A program made the translations under genes and the position numbers. The notes beneath the pieces are model-generated. The model worked only from the letters and a program-made list of their open reading frames with translations, searched no databases and was not told the origin of the DNA. Source: Elusimicrobiota bacterium (GTDB lineage Bacteria; Elusimicrobiota; Elusimicrobia; UBA1565; UBA9628). From it: a stretch of DNA of 64,000 bases. The stretch is taken from contig JAGWUP010000001.1 of NCBI GenBank assembly GCA_028868375.1, positions 62,001 to 126,000 on the forward strand, in the 5' to 3' direction. Below are positions 33,732 to 42,132 of this stretch, one piece after another (position 1 is the stretch's first letter; each line of letters begins with the position of its first letter).

Positions 33732-35670
33732 GGAAGTTTGCAGCGCGCAGGCGCCCGAGCCAGGGAAAGCCCAGCGCCAGCGCCGCGCAGAGAGTCAAGG
33801 CCAGTCCCCAAGAAAAGGAGCGCGGGCGGTAGCGCCAATGCAGCGTCCAGCGGCCGACCGGAACGGCCAGCTTCTGGAACGGACCGAAAGCGGGCATCGG
33901 AAAGGCCAAGCCGGGACCGCGCGGGGTCTCCAGCCAGACGCGCCAGCCGGGATAGAGCGGCTCGGCGACGAACAGCCAGCCTGATTTGTCGCCCCGCGCC
34001 GAGAAGGCGTCCTCGCGCCCGCGCTCGACCGGGATGGGACGGGCGGACGCCGGCAGCGCCAGCGAGCCCGGCCCAAGAGCCGTCCCCGCCGCGAAGGGCA
34101 GGAGCCAGGCATCGCTGGCGCCGCGTACGCGGGAGACGAACCAAAGGGTGCGCCCGGCCGGGGCCAGGCCCGGGCCATGGACCGGCTTAGGCGAGAGCAA
34201 AACCCGCACGTCCAGCCACGGCAGCAGGGCGGCCGCCGCGGCGGCGCTGGGGGCGCTGAGCAAGCGGTCCATCAGCGCGTAGTTGGCCTGCGGCACCAAA
34301 GGCTCGCCGAAATTGGAGGCGGCGCGCAGCTTCGAGGGGGCGTTGGTCAGCCCGTAGAGGCGCTGCCGCCAATCCGGGACGCTGGAGCCGGAGACGGCTT
34401 CCAAGGCCAGCGGCGAGAGCAAATAACGGCCCCCGTCCAGCTCGCCCTGCAGGCGGCGGGCCAGCGGCCCGGGATTTGACAGCTCGGCGCGCGCAGCGCG
34501 CGGCATCGCCCTCCAGGCCAGCAGCGACAGTTCCGCGCAGATCGCCGCGGCCAGCAGGCCCCGCAGCGGAGCGCGCATGCGGTCAAGCCCCGCCGCGGCC
34601 AAAAGGCTTAAGGGCAGCAGAGCCAGATACGCCATGTTGCCGGGATAGCGGACGAAGCGCAAGAGGACGCAATGGGCCCAGAGCCAGCAGGAGGGAGGAA
34701 AGCAGCCGCCCAGGGTCAGCAAGAAGACCGCCGCCACCCAAGCGCCCAGGATCAGCGCGCGAGCGCGCGGCAGGGCGAAAAGCCCCGCGACGGCGCAGCC
34801 GGAAGCGACGAAACCCAGGTAGCAGCACTTCCACCAATCCACTCCTGGCGAAAAACGGGAGGCCAGCAGCGGGGACAGCCAGCGCGCCAAGTCCCTGGGC
34901 GAGAAGCCGAAATCAAGGACCTCGGCCAAGGGCAGGCCGGAGGCGCGCATCGAGCGGGCGGTCAACTGCGCGGCCGGCAGCAGCAGGCAGCCGGCCAAGG
35001 CCGCCGAGGCGGCGCAGGCGAACGCCCAGCCCAGCGCCGTTCGGGGCCATTGGCCGCGCCGGCGCGGGGCCGCGGCGGCCGCCACGACCCAGGCCGCCAA
35101 GGCGCCGCCGATCAGGAACGTCGGATAGCCTGCGAAAAACGCCACGGCCAGGGCGAGCGCCAGCAACGACGGCCTCCTGAAGAACAGGACCAAGGCGGGC
35201 GTCAGCGCCAGGACGGCGAGCTGGTTGATGAAGGGCTCGCGGCTCAACAGCAGGCCGCCCAAGGCGAAGAGGGCGGCGCCGCCGAAGGCCGCCGCGCGGC
35301 GCAGGCCGCAGGCGCGCAGCCAAAGAAAGCCCAGGGCCCCCGCCAACCAGTAGTGCAGGGCCTCGTAAAAGGCCAGGCCCGAGGAAAAGCCCCAAAGCAG
35401 GCAGGGCGTCGAGCCTGGGTAGAACAGGCCGTCCTGCATCGACGCGGCCTGCGGCATGCCGAAGTAAAGGTATGGATTCCAGAGGGGCAGGCGCCCCGCG
35501 GCCAGCAATTCGGAATCGAATACGCGCCAACCCTGATGGATGTAGGTCAGGTCCCCCCAAAAGGGAGCCAGGCCGCGCAGCCAATCCGGAGCGAAGCGCA
35601 ACGCGACGAGCAGGGCCAGCGCCAGCAAGGCCAGCAGGTCGCCGTCAAGGCGCCTGCGCGCTGCGGTCAT
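33721..35670 (-). CDS. YfhO-like polytopic membrane protein
   Basis: Membrane protein of 649 residues, diverged sister of the next gene. Aspartate 40 (FWGDLTYIHQ) occupies the GT-C first-loop position, and LPLWNPYLYFGMPQAASMQ matches LPWWNPYVFSGLPLAANPQ in the sister. The C-terminal soluble part contains LYPGWRVWLETPRGP, again parallel. It probably transfers a monosaccharide from a polyprenyl carrier to a glycan or protein. The ATG overlaps the stop of the Wzy_C gene by four bases. Confidence 0.75.
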   Translation of the reverse strand: MTAARRRLDGDLLALLALALLVALRFAPDWLRGLAPFWGDLTYIHQGWRVFDSELLAAGRLPLWNPYLYFGMPQAASMQDGLFYPGSTPCLLWGFSSGLAFYEALHYWLAGALGFLWLRACGLRRAAAFGGAALFALGGLLLSREPFINQLAVLALTPALVLFFRRPSLLALALAVAFFAGYPTFLIGGALAAWVVAAAAAPRRRGQWPRTALGWAFACAASAALAGCLLLPAAQLTARSMRASGLPLAEVLDFGFSPRDLARWLSPLLASRFSPGVDWWKCCYLGFVASGCAVAGLFALPRARALILGAWVAAVFLLTLGGCFPPSCWLWAHCVLLRFVRYPGNMAYLALLPLSLLAAAGLDRMRAPLRGLLAAAICAELSLLAWRAMPRAARAELSNPGPLARRLQGELDGGRYLLSPLALEAVSGSSVPDWRQRLYGLTNAPSKLRAASNFGEPLVPQANYALMDRLLSAPSAAAAAALLPWLDVRVLLSPKPVHGPGLAPAGRTLWFVSRVRGASDAWLLPFAAGTALGPGSLALPASARPIPVERGREDAFSARGDKSGWLFVAEPLYPGWRVWLETPRGPGLAFPMPAFGPFQKLAVPVGRWTLHWRYRPRSFSWGLALTLCAALALGFPWLGRLRAANFHDA

Positions 35671-37130
35671 GGCGCCGCCGCCCAGAGGGCGGGACAGGAC
35701 AGGCGGCCCTCATGCTCGAGCCGCTCGCCGCGCCCAGGCTCTCCCAAGTCCGCGTACAAGCGGTTCAGAGCCAGCCAAGTCGACGGCCGGTAGGGGTTGA
35801 GCCTGGCCGAGCGCTCCAGATGCAGGGCCGCCTGCTCTACGGCGCTCCGGGAGGGCGCGGGCTTTGCGGCCAGCAAGACCTCTGCGAACGCCCGCTCCGC
35901 CTCCGGGTCCGGCGCCAGGCGCAGGGAACGGTCCAGGCGGTCCAAGGTCATGCGCGCGGGCTCGCCGGCCTCAAAGCCCTCGACCGCCCGCGCCTTCAGC
36001 CAGTCCGCGCGCCAGGCCCGACCGGCCAAGATCGAAAGTCCCGCGCCGACGGCGAGGACGGCCACCGCCCAAGGCCACTTGCGCTCATAGGAGACGTTCA
36101 CGCCCCGAGAGGTTTCCGGAGTGGCCGAGCCGGCGAGATAGCAGAACAGCCAGAAATTCGCGGGGATCGACAGGGGATAGTCCCACAGGGCCTGAACCAG
36201 CACGGCCAGGGCCGCGAAACGCTTGTGGGGAGAGCCCCGGCGCAAGAAATGCGCCAGGCCCGCGGCCCACAAGAACACGTAAGGCCAGCCGTTCTCGGCG
36301 GCCAACTCAAGGAAATGCTCGTGCGCGTAGAGGGAGGACAGCCCGTGCCCCGGCTCGAAGTAGCAGGGCGCCACGTAAGCGTAGCTGCCGGGGCCGAATC
36401 CAAACAGCGGCCGCGCCAGCGACATGCGCCAAGCCGCCTTCCACCAGAACCAACGATGAACGACGTCCGGCGACTGCAGCTTCCCGTATAGAATCAGCAG
36501 GCAGACGAAGCCGACGGCCATGCCGACGTAGTTGCCGACGGTCTCGGAGCTTCTGCGGGTCAAGACCAGCGCCGCCGCCAGCCCCAGCCAGGCGCCGACG
36601 CTGTGAGCCCACCAAAGGCAGGTCAGCAGGGCGGCCGCCAACAGCCAATCGCGTTGCTGCGCGGCCAGCGCAAGCAGCATGAGGATCGTTCCCGCGAAGA
36701 CGTTCTGGTTGAGCAAGGCGCTGGAGGGCCGCGCCAAGCCGTCGTGGTAGTGTTGATAGAAGGCCAGCAAGGCCAAGACCCAGGCCGCGGCGCGGATGGC
36801 CCGGTCGATCCAAAGGCGCTGATCCTTGCCGACGACGGCCAAGGCGACGAAGATCCATAGACCGAGCAGGAGGGAGCGCCAAGCGGTCGCTGCGTAGGTC
36901 CCCACGGGACTGGCGAAGGACGCCGCGCCGGCCAAGAGCGCCAGGGACGCCGCCCAAGCCAGCAGGCGCCGCGGCGGCAGGGGCACGTAGCCCACCAAGA
37001 CGCGCCAGAGCAGCCAGAGGGAAGTCCCGCAGGCAACGGCCAGAAAGAAAAAAGACTGGGCCCAAACGTCCCAACCGCCGCGCAGAAGCAGGCCGGCCGA
37101 TGTCAGCAGCCCGATCAGCAACGCAACCAA
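35667..37130 (-). CDS. O-antigen ligase/polymerase or pilin O-oligosaccharyltransferase-like (Wzy_C)
   Basis: Polytopic protein of 487 residues, about ten hydrophobic segments, then a soluble tail (residues about 385-487) with one or two TPR-like helices pairs. The Wzy_C features GFGPGSYAYV and LYAHEHFLELAAENG mark the catalytic periplasmic loop. The start is TTG 37130, four bases after the pilQ stop. This direct continuation of the pilus operon makes a PilO/TfpO-type pilin glycosylation enzyme a reasonable guess, but ligation of glycan to lipid A or polymerisation cannot be excluded. Confidence 0.72.
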   Translation of the reverse strand: MVALLIGLLTSAGLLLRGGWDVWAQSFFFLAVACGTSLWLLWRVLVGYVPLPPRRLLAWAASLALLAGAASFASPVGTYAATAWRSLLLGLWIFVALAVVGKDQRLWIDRAIRAAAWVLALLAFYQHYHDGLARPSSALLNQNVFAGTILMLLALAAQQRDWLLAAALLTCLWWAHSVGAWLGLAAALVLTRRSSETVGNYVGMAVGFVCLLILYGKLQSPDVVHRWFWWKAAWRMSLARPLFGFGPGSYAYVAPCYFEPGHGLSSLYAHEHFLELAAENGWPYVFLWAAGLAHFLRRGSPHKRFAALAVLVQALWDYPLSIPANFWLFCYLAGSATPETSRGVNVSYERKWPWAVAVLAVGAGLSILAGRAWRADWLKARAVEGFEAGEPARMTLDRLDRSLRLAPDPEAERAFAEVLLAAKPAPSRSAVEQAALHLERSARLNPYRPSTWLALNRLYADLGEPGRGERLEHEGRLSCPALWAAAP

Positions 37131-37134
37131 GAGA

Positions 37135-39093
37135 CTAGTCGACCATGATCTTGGGGGTCACGAAGATCAAGAGCTCGGAGCGGGTCCGCGAGACTGATTT
37201 CTTCTTGAACAGCCAGCCCAGGATCGGGATGTCTCCTAAGATGGGGATCTTGGCGATCGTGTCGCTGGTGGAATCGGCGATCAATCCCCCGATCACGATC
37301 GTCTCGCCGTCCCGCACGAGAACCGTCGTCGAGGCGTCGCGCGAGTCCACGGCGGGGGCGCCGGTCAGCGCGTTGCCCGCCGCGGTGGCCGAGGGCTGGC
37401 TGACGGTGGGGTTGATCAGCAGCGTGATCCGGCCGTCGGCGTTGATGCTCGGCGTCACGCTGAGCTCTATGCCCGTGGTGACGTAATTGACCGCCTGCGT
37501 CTGAACCCCGGTCGAGGCCACGTTCGCGGTGACGTACGGAATCTGGGTGGTCACGTTGATCTTGGCCGGCTGGTTGTTGAGCGTGGCGATCTTCGGATCG
37601 GAAAGCACCTTGACCTTGCCGTGGGCCGCGGCCGCGGTCAGGGTCGCGTTCAGAAAGTACGTGTTGGTCACGCGCCCCAAGGTCAGCGCTCCGAAGATTT
37701 GGCTGGCCGGCAGATTGACGCCGGTGCCGCGCGCCGTCGCCCCGGGCAGCGTGCCGGTGGCGAAGCCGGAGGTGGCGGCGTGTTGGTCGTTTGGCAGCGT
37801 GATCGCATTGGCCGTAGCCGGCCCGACCGGAGCGCCTATGGTCGTGAGCCCTTGCTTGCCGCCCAAATGCCCCGGCTCGAAGGAGGCATAGTCCCACTGG
37901 ACGCCGTAGTCCAAGGAGTTGTTCAGGCTGACCTCGACCAGCTTCGCCTCGATGAGCACCTGCTTGGGCCGCACGTCGAGCTCGGAGACCAAGCGCTCCG
38001 TGTCGGCCAAGCCCTCGACCGATTCGGTCACGATCAGGGAATTCGTCTTGCTGTCGGCCAAGGCGATTCCGGGGCGGCCTTCGGCCGTGCGCACGGCGTT
38101 GATGGTCGGCAACAGCTCCGCGGCTTTCGCGTAGTTCAAGGGGATGACCTTGGTGACGGAGGCGGCGGCCGTCTGGGACTCCTTGAGGGCCGCCGGCGTC
38201 AGGACCCGGAGGATATTGTCGCCCACCTGCATCGTCGCCAGGCCCATCATCGTCAGGATCGTCCGGAAGGCGTCCGGGAACGGCACCTGGTGGAGATGGA
38301 GGGTCAGCGTGCCGGAAATATCCGGCCCGAAGACGATGTTCAGCTTGGCCTTTGCCGCCAGCAGGCGGATGACGTCCTTGATGTCCGTATTGTCGAAATC
38401 GACCGAAATCAGGTCTCGCGGCAGGCGGCTCATGATGTCGCGCCGCGGCTCGATGGAAGCGCGGTCCGCCGAGTCATGGGCTTTCGTCCGCGGCGGGGAT
38501 GCCGCCGCCCCCTTCGGTCTGGCCGAGTCCGCCGCGGCCATGCGCCGCAGATCCGCAGACGGGCGAGTGGTCATGCCGCCGGTCTCGCCGACCTCGCTCA
38601 GCGTCGGGGCGGGCTTCGGCTTGACGGCGGGCAGTATCCTGACCGGCGGATGCCGGACGGCCCCTGTCTGCGGGGGGCCATTCAAAGTCACCAACAGGTC
38701 CGAGCCGCTGCGGGAAATGTCGAAACCCACCGCCCGCGCCAAATCGAGGACCACGCGAGCCACGGGCCGCGGGCCGGTTTTAAACTGCGCCGCGCGCACG
38801 CGCTCGAGATAGCGCCCTTGCCCGGGCAGGCTCAGCGTCCCTCCCGAATAGCGAGTATTTTCGAATTGAAGGACCAGGCGCTCGGGGTTTCCGGTCAGGA
38901 AGCTGGAATATTCCGGTTCTCCAACCAGGCCGATACGGAGCGAATCGGGACCGACTTTCAAGGAAGCGAGAGAGGCCGGGGCGCTTGGACTAACGGCGGC
39001 GGCCGCGGCCCAGGCCGGCGCTTGCGGCAGCGGCAACGCGACCAAAGCGGCCAGCGATGCCGCGACTGTCCTGGTGAGCAGGTTATCGGTCAT
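37135..39093 (-). CDS. pilQ: Type IV pilus secretin PilQ
   Basis: Outer-membrane secretin of 652 residues. A signal peptide covers residues 1-29. An AMIN domain (about 45-140) would bind peptidoglycan. After a low-complexity linker come the STN/N0 domain (about 228-285), an N1 domain (from about 313) and the secretin core. The last includes VLSDPKIATLNNQPAKI and the C-terminal VPILGDIPILGWLF-type motif (here IPILGDIPILGWLFKKK). A GGGGAG Shine-Dalgarno lies just before the ATG. It is the last pil gene of pilMNOPQ, and the polysaccharide genes continue directly after it. Confidence 0.92.
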   Translation of the reverse strand: MTDNLLTRTVAASLAALVALPLPQAPAWAAAAAVSPSAPASLASLKVGPDSLRIGLVGEPEYSSFLTGNPERLVLQFENTRYSGGTLSLPGQGRYLERVRAAQFKTGPRPVARVVLDLARAVGFDISRSGSDLLVTLNGPPQTGAVRHPPVRILPAVKPKPAPTLSEVGETGGMTTRPSADLRRMAAADSARPKGAAASPPRTKAHDSADRASIEPRRDIMSRLPRDLISVDFDNTDIKDVIRLLAAKAKLNIVFGPDISGTLTLHLHQVPFPDAFRTILTMMGLATMQVGDNILRVLTPAALKESQTAAASVTKVIPLNYAKAAELLPTINAVRTAEGRPGIALADSKTNSLIVTESVEGLADTERLVSELDVRPKQVLIEAKLVEVSLNNSLDYGVQWDYASFEPGHLGGKQGLTTIGAPVGPATANAITLPNDQHAATSGFATGTLPGATARGTGVNLPASQIFGALTLGRVTNTYFLNATLTAAAAHGKVKVLSDPKIATLNNQPAKINVTTQIPYVTANVASTGVQTQAVNYVTTGIELSVTPSINADGRITLLINPTVSQPSATAAGNALTGAPAVDSRDASTTVLVRDGETIVIGGLIADSTSDTIAKIPILGDIPILGWLFKKKSVSRTRSELLIFVTPKIMVD

Positions 39094-39104
39094 TGGCTCC
39101 CCCG

Positions 39105-39548
39105 CTACTCCTTCTCTTGCTCCCCGAGGCGGAATGTCTGCATGTCATGATTCTTCGTCTCGAGCACGGCCCACTTGCTCGCGGGCCGCAGCCTCCCGAA
39201 GACCCCGCGCACGAGTTTCCCACGCTGATCGTACAATTTGCCGTGATGAAGGATAAAGGAGACGCCGAAAGACGGGTCCGAGAACAAGGCGTAACTGGTC
39301 CCGGCGCTGGTCATGATCGCCCGCAGGGAGAGGTTGTGGATATTGAAATCGGTCTTGATCGAATAGCGGCGGGCGTCGCCGGAAGCGGCTGTCGCGGGCT
39401 CGAAGGGATCCCGCAGGTCCGCCGCGGTATAAATATCCGAGGCGCGCTGCGGGGCGGCGGTGGAAGAGGCAACCCGAAACGCCGTGCCGGCCGCCGCGGC
39501 GGCCGGCGGCGCGATGGCCAGCATCAACAACCCGAGAAATATTCTCAT
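39105..39548 (-). CDS. pilP: Type IV pilus lipoprotein-like protein PilP
   Basis: Protein of 147 residues with a hydrophobic leader (residues 3-20), then a linker and a small beta domain. LRDPFEPA is the characteristic PilP motif that precedes the secretin-binding domain. The leader lacks a lipobox cysteine, so unlike many PilP proteins it may be a soluble or membrane-anchored periplasmic protein. PilP links the PilMNO inner-membrane complex to PilQ. The ATG overlaps the pilO stop by four bases. Confidence 0.83.
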   Translation of the reverse strand: MRIFLGLLMLAIAPPAAAAAGTAFRVASSTAAPQRASDIYTAADLRDPFEPATAASGDARRYSIKTDFNIHNLSLRAIMTSAGTSYALFSDPSFGVSFILHHGKLYDQRGKLVRGVFGRLRPASKWAVLETKNHDMQTFRLGEQEKE

Positions 39549-40087
39549 CCCTTGTACTGGTAGGAGATCAGCGTGAAGTTGACCGTCAACTCCCCGGCCG
39601 CGCCGCCGGTGAACACGACATCCTTGATGTTGAATATGCGTTGAGCCAGGGCGACGTCGGCGAAGAACCACCCCACGTCATGGTAGCCGCCCCGAATCGA
39701 CAGCGTGTAGTTGAGCTCGTCGAAGTATTTCTTTTTGGTCACCGCCGCGGGCGCGAAGGAACGCAGCTCTATTCTGTGCCGCGCCGCAAGCTTGCCCAAC
39801 ACCAGCAGGATGTCCGGCACATCCTTGGACTTCGGCAGCCTCTCCTCGACTTCCCGGGCTTGGTCGTTGAGCTGCGCAAGCTCCTGGCGCAGCTTCTGCA
39901 GGCGTCCCGCCTGCCGCTGGGCCTCCGCGATCTTGCCCTCGACCTTCGCCGCCTGGTCATCGGAGGCCTTGATCTTGGCGGACATCGGGAGCCAAAAAAA
40001 CGCTGTATAGACGTAGCCAAGCGCCCCGAGAATCAAGACTCCCGCGGCCAGGATCTTCTGCTGTTCCGACGATAGTTTGATGGCCAT
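39545..40087 (-). CDS. pilO: Type IV pilus inner-membrane protein PilO
   Basis: Protein of 180 residues. One membrane helix (about 12-33) is followed by a coiled coil (about 40-85) and a ferredoxin-like periplasmic domain containing YTLSIRGGYHDVGWFFADVA, a typical PilO stretch. It pairs with PilN to form the alignment complex between PilM and PilP/PilQ. Two bases separate it from pilN, so the genes are translationally linked. Confidence 0.88.
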   Translation of the reverse strand: MAIKLSSEQQKILAAGVLILGALGYVYTAFFWLPMSAKIKASDDQAAKVEGKIAEAQRQAGRLQKLRQELAQLNDQAREVEERLPKSKDVPDILLVLGKLAARHRIELRSFAPAAVTKKKYFDELNYTLSIRGGYHDVGWFFADVALAQRIFNIKDVVFTGGAAGELTVNFTLISYQYKG

Positions 40088-40089
40088 GA

Positions 40090-40674
40090 TCAGCGGTTGT
40101 AAACGGCGGTGACCGAAAAATTATACCCCTTGCTCGTCCCGGCCGCGGCGATCGGGCCCAGATTGATGTCGGAGAATCGGCCCAGCTCAAGCGCGGCCGC
40201 GGATTTCCCCGTCCCGAAGGTCTCCAGGCGCCTGAGCCACGACGCGATGTCGTCCTGGCCATGGGCCTGCGCCGACATGCTGAGCTTCACCGGACCGACG
40301 GAACTGCCGCCCCCGGAGGTCGCGAGGGACTTGACCTGGACTCCGGGAGGCACGCTGCGCGCGAAATCCGACATGAAGCGGGGGTAGAGGGTGCGCCCCT
40401 TGAGCAAATCGGCGACCACCCCCAAGCGGGCATGCAAGGCGGCCGTCGTCTTCTGTATCTCCTCGACCTGATTGACGATGACCTGAAGCTTCTTGAGCTT
40501 GGCTTGGTCCGCGGCGAGCTTGGACTCGGCATGCTTGAGCGTCACATAATGCCCTAGCGAGGCAAGCAGGAGAACGATGACGAGAACCACGCCGCCCGCG
40601 GCTGCCTGGAGGACGCGCTGCTTCTGCCTGGCCTTGGCCAGGATCTCCGCGGGGACGAGGTTGACCTTGATCAT
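40090..40674 (-). CDS. pilN: Type IV pilus inner-membrane protein PilN
   Basis: Protein of 194 residues. The cytoplasmic N-terminus MIKVNLVPAEILAK holds the conserved NLxP motif that docks onto PilM. A membrane helix (about 22-42), a coiled coil and a ferredoxin-like periplasmic domain follow. It lies 90 bp after pilM; that gap has a short A/T-rich stretch and a 17-codon open frame but no convincing promoter. Confidence 0.9.
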   Translation of the reverse strand: MIKVNLVPAEILAKARQKQRVLQAAAGGVVLVIVLLLASLGHYVTLKHAESKLAADQAKLKKLQVIVNQVEEIQKTTAALHARLGVVADLLKGRTLYPRFMSDFARSVPPGVQVKSLATSGGGSSVGPVKLSMSAQAHGQDDIASWLRRLETFGTGKSAAALELGRFSDINLGPIAAAGTSKGYNFSVTAVYNR

Positions 40675-40764
40675 GCTAGGGACCTGTTTGGAGCGACGCA
40701 GGCGCAGCCCAAAATCGCCTCAAGCACATGCCTCCAAATCGTCTATATAATCGCGCCACGGGTC

Positions 40765-41925
40765 CTAAACCCAGTCGTTGTTGCGCCGCAACGCCAGCCC
40801 GACCGCCACGCCGAAGGACGGCAACAACTCGGCTGGCAGGTCGGCCGGCGGTTGTTTAAGGAAAGCGAAGGGGTTGAGCAGGGAAACCGGGACCTTAAGT
40901 TCGGCGGCAAGATGTTGATCGATGTTCTTGAGCCGCGCGCTCCCTCCGGAAAGCACGATGCGTCCAATCGAGCGCTCCGGCCCTTGCGAAAGGTAAAAAT
41001 CCACCGAACGGTGCACCTCGCCCACCAAATCCTTGATGACGCCGGCCACCGTTTGGGACACCAGCAAGGCGTCCTTCTGCCCCGCCTGCAGGATCCCTTC
41101 CTTCTCCGAGGGGTCCACGAGGATGCCGTATTGATGCTTGAGCTCCTCGGCCTTGGCGAAATCGACCGCCAAGGCCTTCATGACGGCCTTGGTCAGCGTA
41201 ATGCCGGAGACGAAGATGTCGCGGACGACCCGGGTCACGCCGGCGTCGACGATCGAGAGGTTCGTGACCATGTGCCCGATGTTCAAATAGAGCGTCGCTC
41301 CCTCCGCCTGCTTGGGGTCGCGCACCAGCTCGTCGACGTTCTCCAGGGCGAAGGAATCGACGTCGATGATCGTCGGCGCCAGTCCGGCCCCCTGCAAGAT
41401 CTCCAGGCGCTGCGAGACCAGATCCTTCTTGGCGGCCACCAGCACCGTCTCCATCTTCTTCTGCCCTTCCTCGGAGACCTCTCCAAGGACGTGGAAACCA
41501 AGCTGCACCTCGTTGATATCGAATGGGATGAAGGGTTCCGCCTCGGTGGCGATCATGGCCGACAATTCCGCCTTCGTCATCTGCGGGAATTTCACGTAGC
41601 GCACGATCACCGAATTGCCCGACAACGAGGTGGCCGCTTCGACGATCTTCAACCCTTTTTGGGCCAGGAAGGCCTTGAGGCTCTTGATCGCCTCTGCCTT
41701 CCGCTCCTCCGGCGAGGCTTCCGGCTTCAAATCGTAAGGCAGGTATCCCCAAGCCTTGACGGCCAGAATCCCGCCCTCTTCCTTGAAATAACAGCACTTG
41801 ACCGCGTAGGAGCCCGGATCGACCGCCACCAACTCCCGGGAACCTCGCAGAAACGAGGCCATGCCCTTGGCCTTCTGGGCCAGGGCGGTCCATTTCCGCT
41901 TGACGGCTTCCATCGCAATAGGCAT
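40765..41925 (-). CDS. pilM: Type IV pilus actin-like ATPase PilM
   Basis: Cytoplasmic protein of 386 residues with the actin/FtsA-like fold. VAVDPGSYAVKCCYF is the phosphate-1 motif near residue 33, and VLSGGSARLKNIDQHLAAEL the adenosine motif near the C-terminus. It recruits PilN and organises the pilus alignment complex. The start is ATG 41925; the in-frame ATG at 41913 is an alternative, and neither has a clear Shine-Dalgarno. It is the first gene behind the strong promoter at 42039-42067 and the attenuator-like leader. pilB, pilT, pilC and pilin genes are not in the window. Confidence 0.92.
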   Translation of the reverse strand: MPIAMEAVKRKWTALAQKAKGMASFLRGSRELVAVDPGSYAVKCCYFKEEGGILAVKAWGYLPYDLKPEASPEERKAEAIKSLKAFLAQKGLKIVEAATSLSGNSVIVRYVKFPQMTKAELSAMIATEAEPFIPFDINEVQLGFHVLGEVSEEGQKKMETVLVAAKKDLVSQRLEILQGAGLAPTIIDVDSFALENVDELVRDPKQAEGATLYLNIGHMVTNLSIVDAGVTRVVRDIFVSGITLTKAVMKALAVDFAKAEELKHQYGILVDPSEKEGILQAGQKDALLVSQTVAGVIKDLVGEVHRSVDFYLSQGPERSIGRIVLSGGSARLKNIDQHLAAELKVPVSLLNPFAFLKQPPADLPAELLPSFGVAVGLALRRNNDWV

Positions 41926-41955
41926 CTATCCAGTGTCCAACGCGCCGGGCTCCAT

Positions 41956-41996
41956 AAAAAAGCGCCGACGTCCCCTCTCAGGGATCTACTCGGCGC
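41956..41996 (-). terminator. Attenuator-like terminator hairpin in the pilM leader
   Basis: On the minus strand GCGCCGA (41996-41990) pairs perfectly with TCGGCGC (41968-41962), with an inner CCC/GGG helix, and is followed at once by six T (41961-41956). This is a Rho-independent terminator placed between the promoter and pilM, about 30 bases before the start codon. On the plus strand there is no T-run, so it is not a terminator for the divergent gene. Confidence 0.6.
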
Positions 41997-42002
41997 AACG
42001 AT

Positions 42003-42031
42003 CCTCCCCCGTCTTCCGGCGTCGGGAGAGG
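42003..42031 (-). promoter_or_regulatory. First hairpin of the pilM leader
   Basis: CCTCTCCC (42031-42024) pairs over eight bases with GGGGGAGG (42010-42003), with one G-U pair. The 13-base loop includes GACGCCG, which could pair with the CGGCG strand of the terminator stem. It forms near the very 5' end of the transcript and could be the sensor half of an attenuator. I do not recognise a known riboswitch class. Confidence 0.45.
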
Positions 42032-42038
42032 TATTGGT

Positions 42039-42067
42039 TTTATAACAGGATTGCGTGGGCTTGTCAA
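42039..42067 (-). promoter_or_regulatory. Consensus sigma70 promoter of the pilM operon
   Basis: The -35 is TTGACA (42067-42062), the spacer is exactly 17 bases and the -10 is TATAAA (42044-42039). This is the best sigma70 promoter in the window. Transcription would start near 42032, giving a leader of about 107 bases before pilM. Confidence 0.8.
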
Positions 42068-42107
42068 GTCCGGGGCTGTTAGGCCGTAGACCCCTCCAAG
42101 CGTCATG

Positions 42108-42116
42108 TGCTAGAAT
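42108..42116 (+). promoter_or_regulatory. Extended -10 promoter before the HAD gene
   Basis: TGC followed by TAGAAT (42111-42116) forms an extended -10 element, 16 bases before ATG 42133. It would drive the seven-gene plus-strand unit that ends with inositol-phosphate synthase. Confidence 0.5.
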
Positions 42117-42132
42117 GCAGGCCTGTCATTTT

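Noticed and set aside
32040-34190. 716-codon plus-strand frame opposite the YfhO-like genes
   Set aside because: Gln/Arg/Ala-rich shadow translation with no motif, while the minus-strand proteins show family signatures and operon overlaps.
40675-40764. Possible 17-codon leader peptide between pilM and pilN
   Set aside because: It has GGAGG only one base before its ATG, too close for translation, and no recognisable peptide features.
41926-42031. Known c-di-GMP riboswitch before pilM
   Set aside because: The two-hairpin leader lacks the conserved core sequences of the c-di-GMP classes I can recall, so only an unclassified attenuator is proposed.
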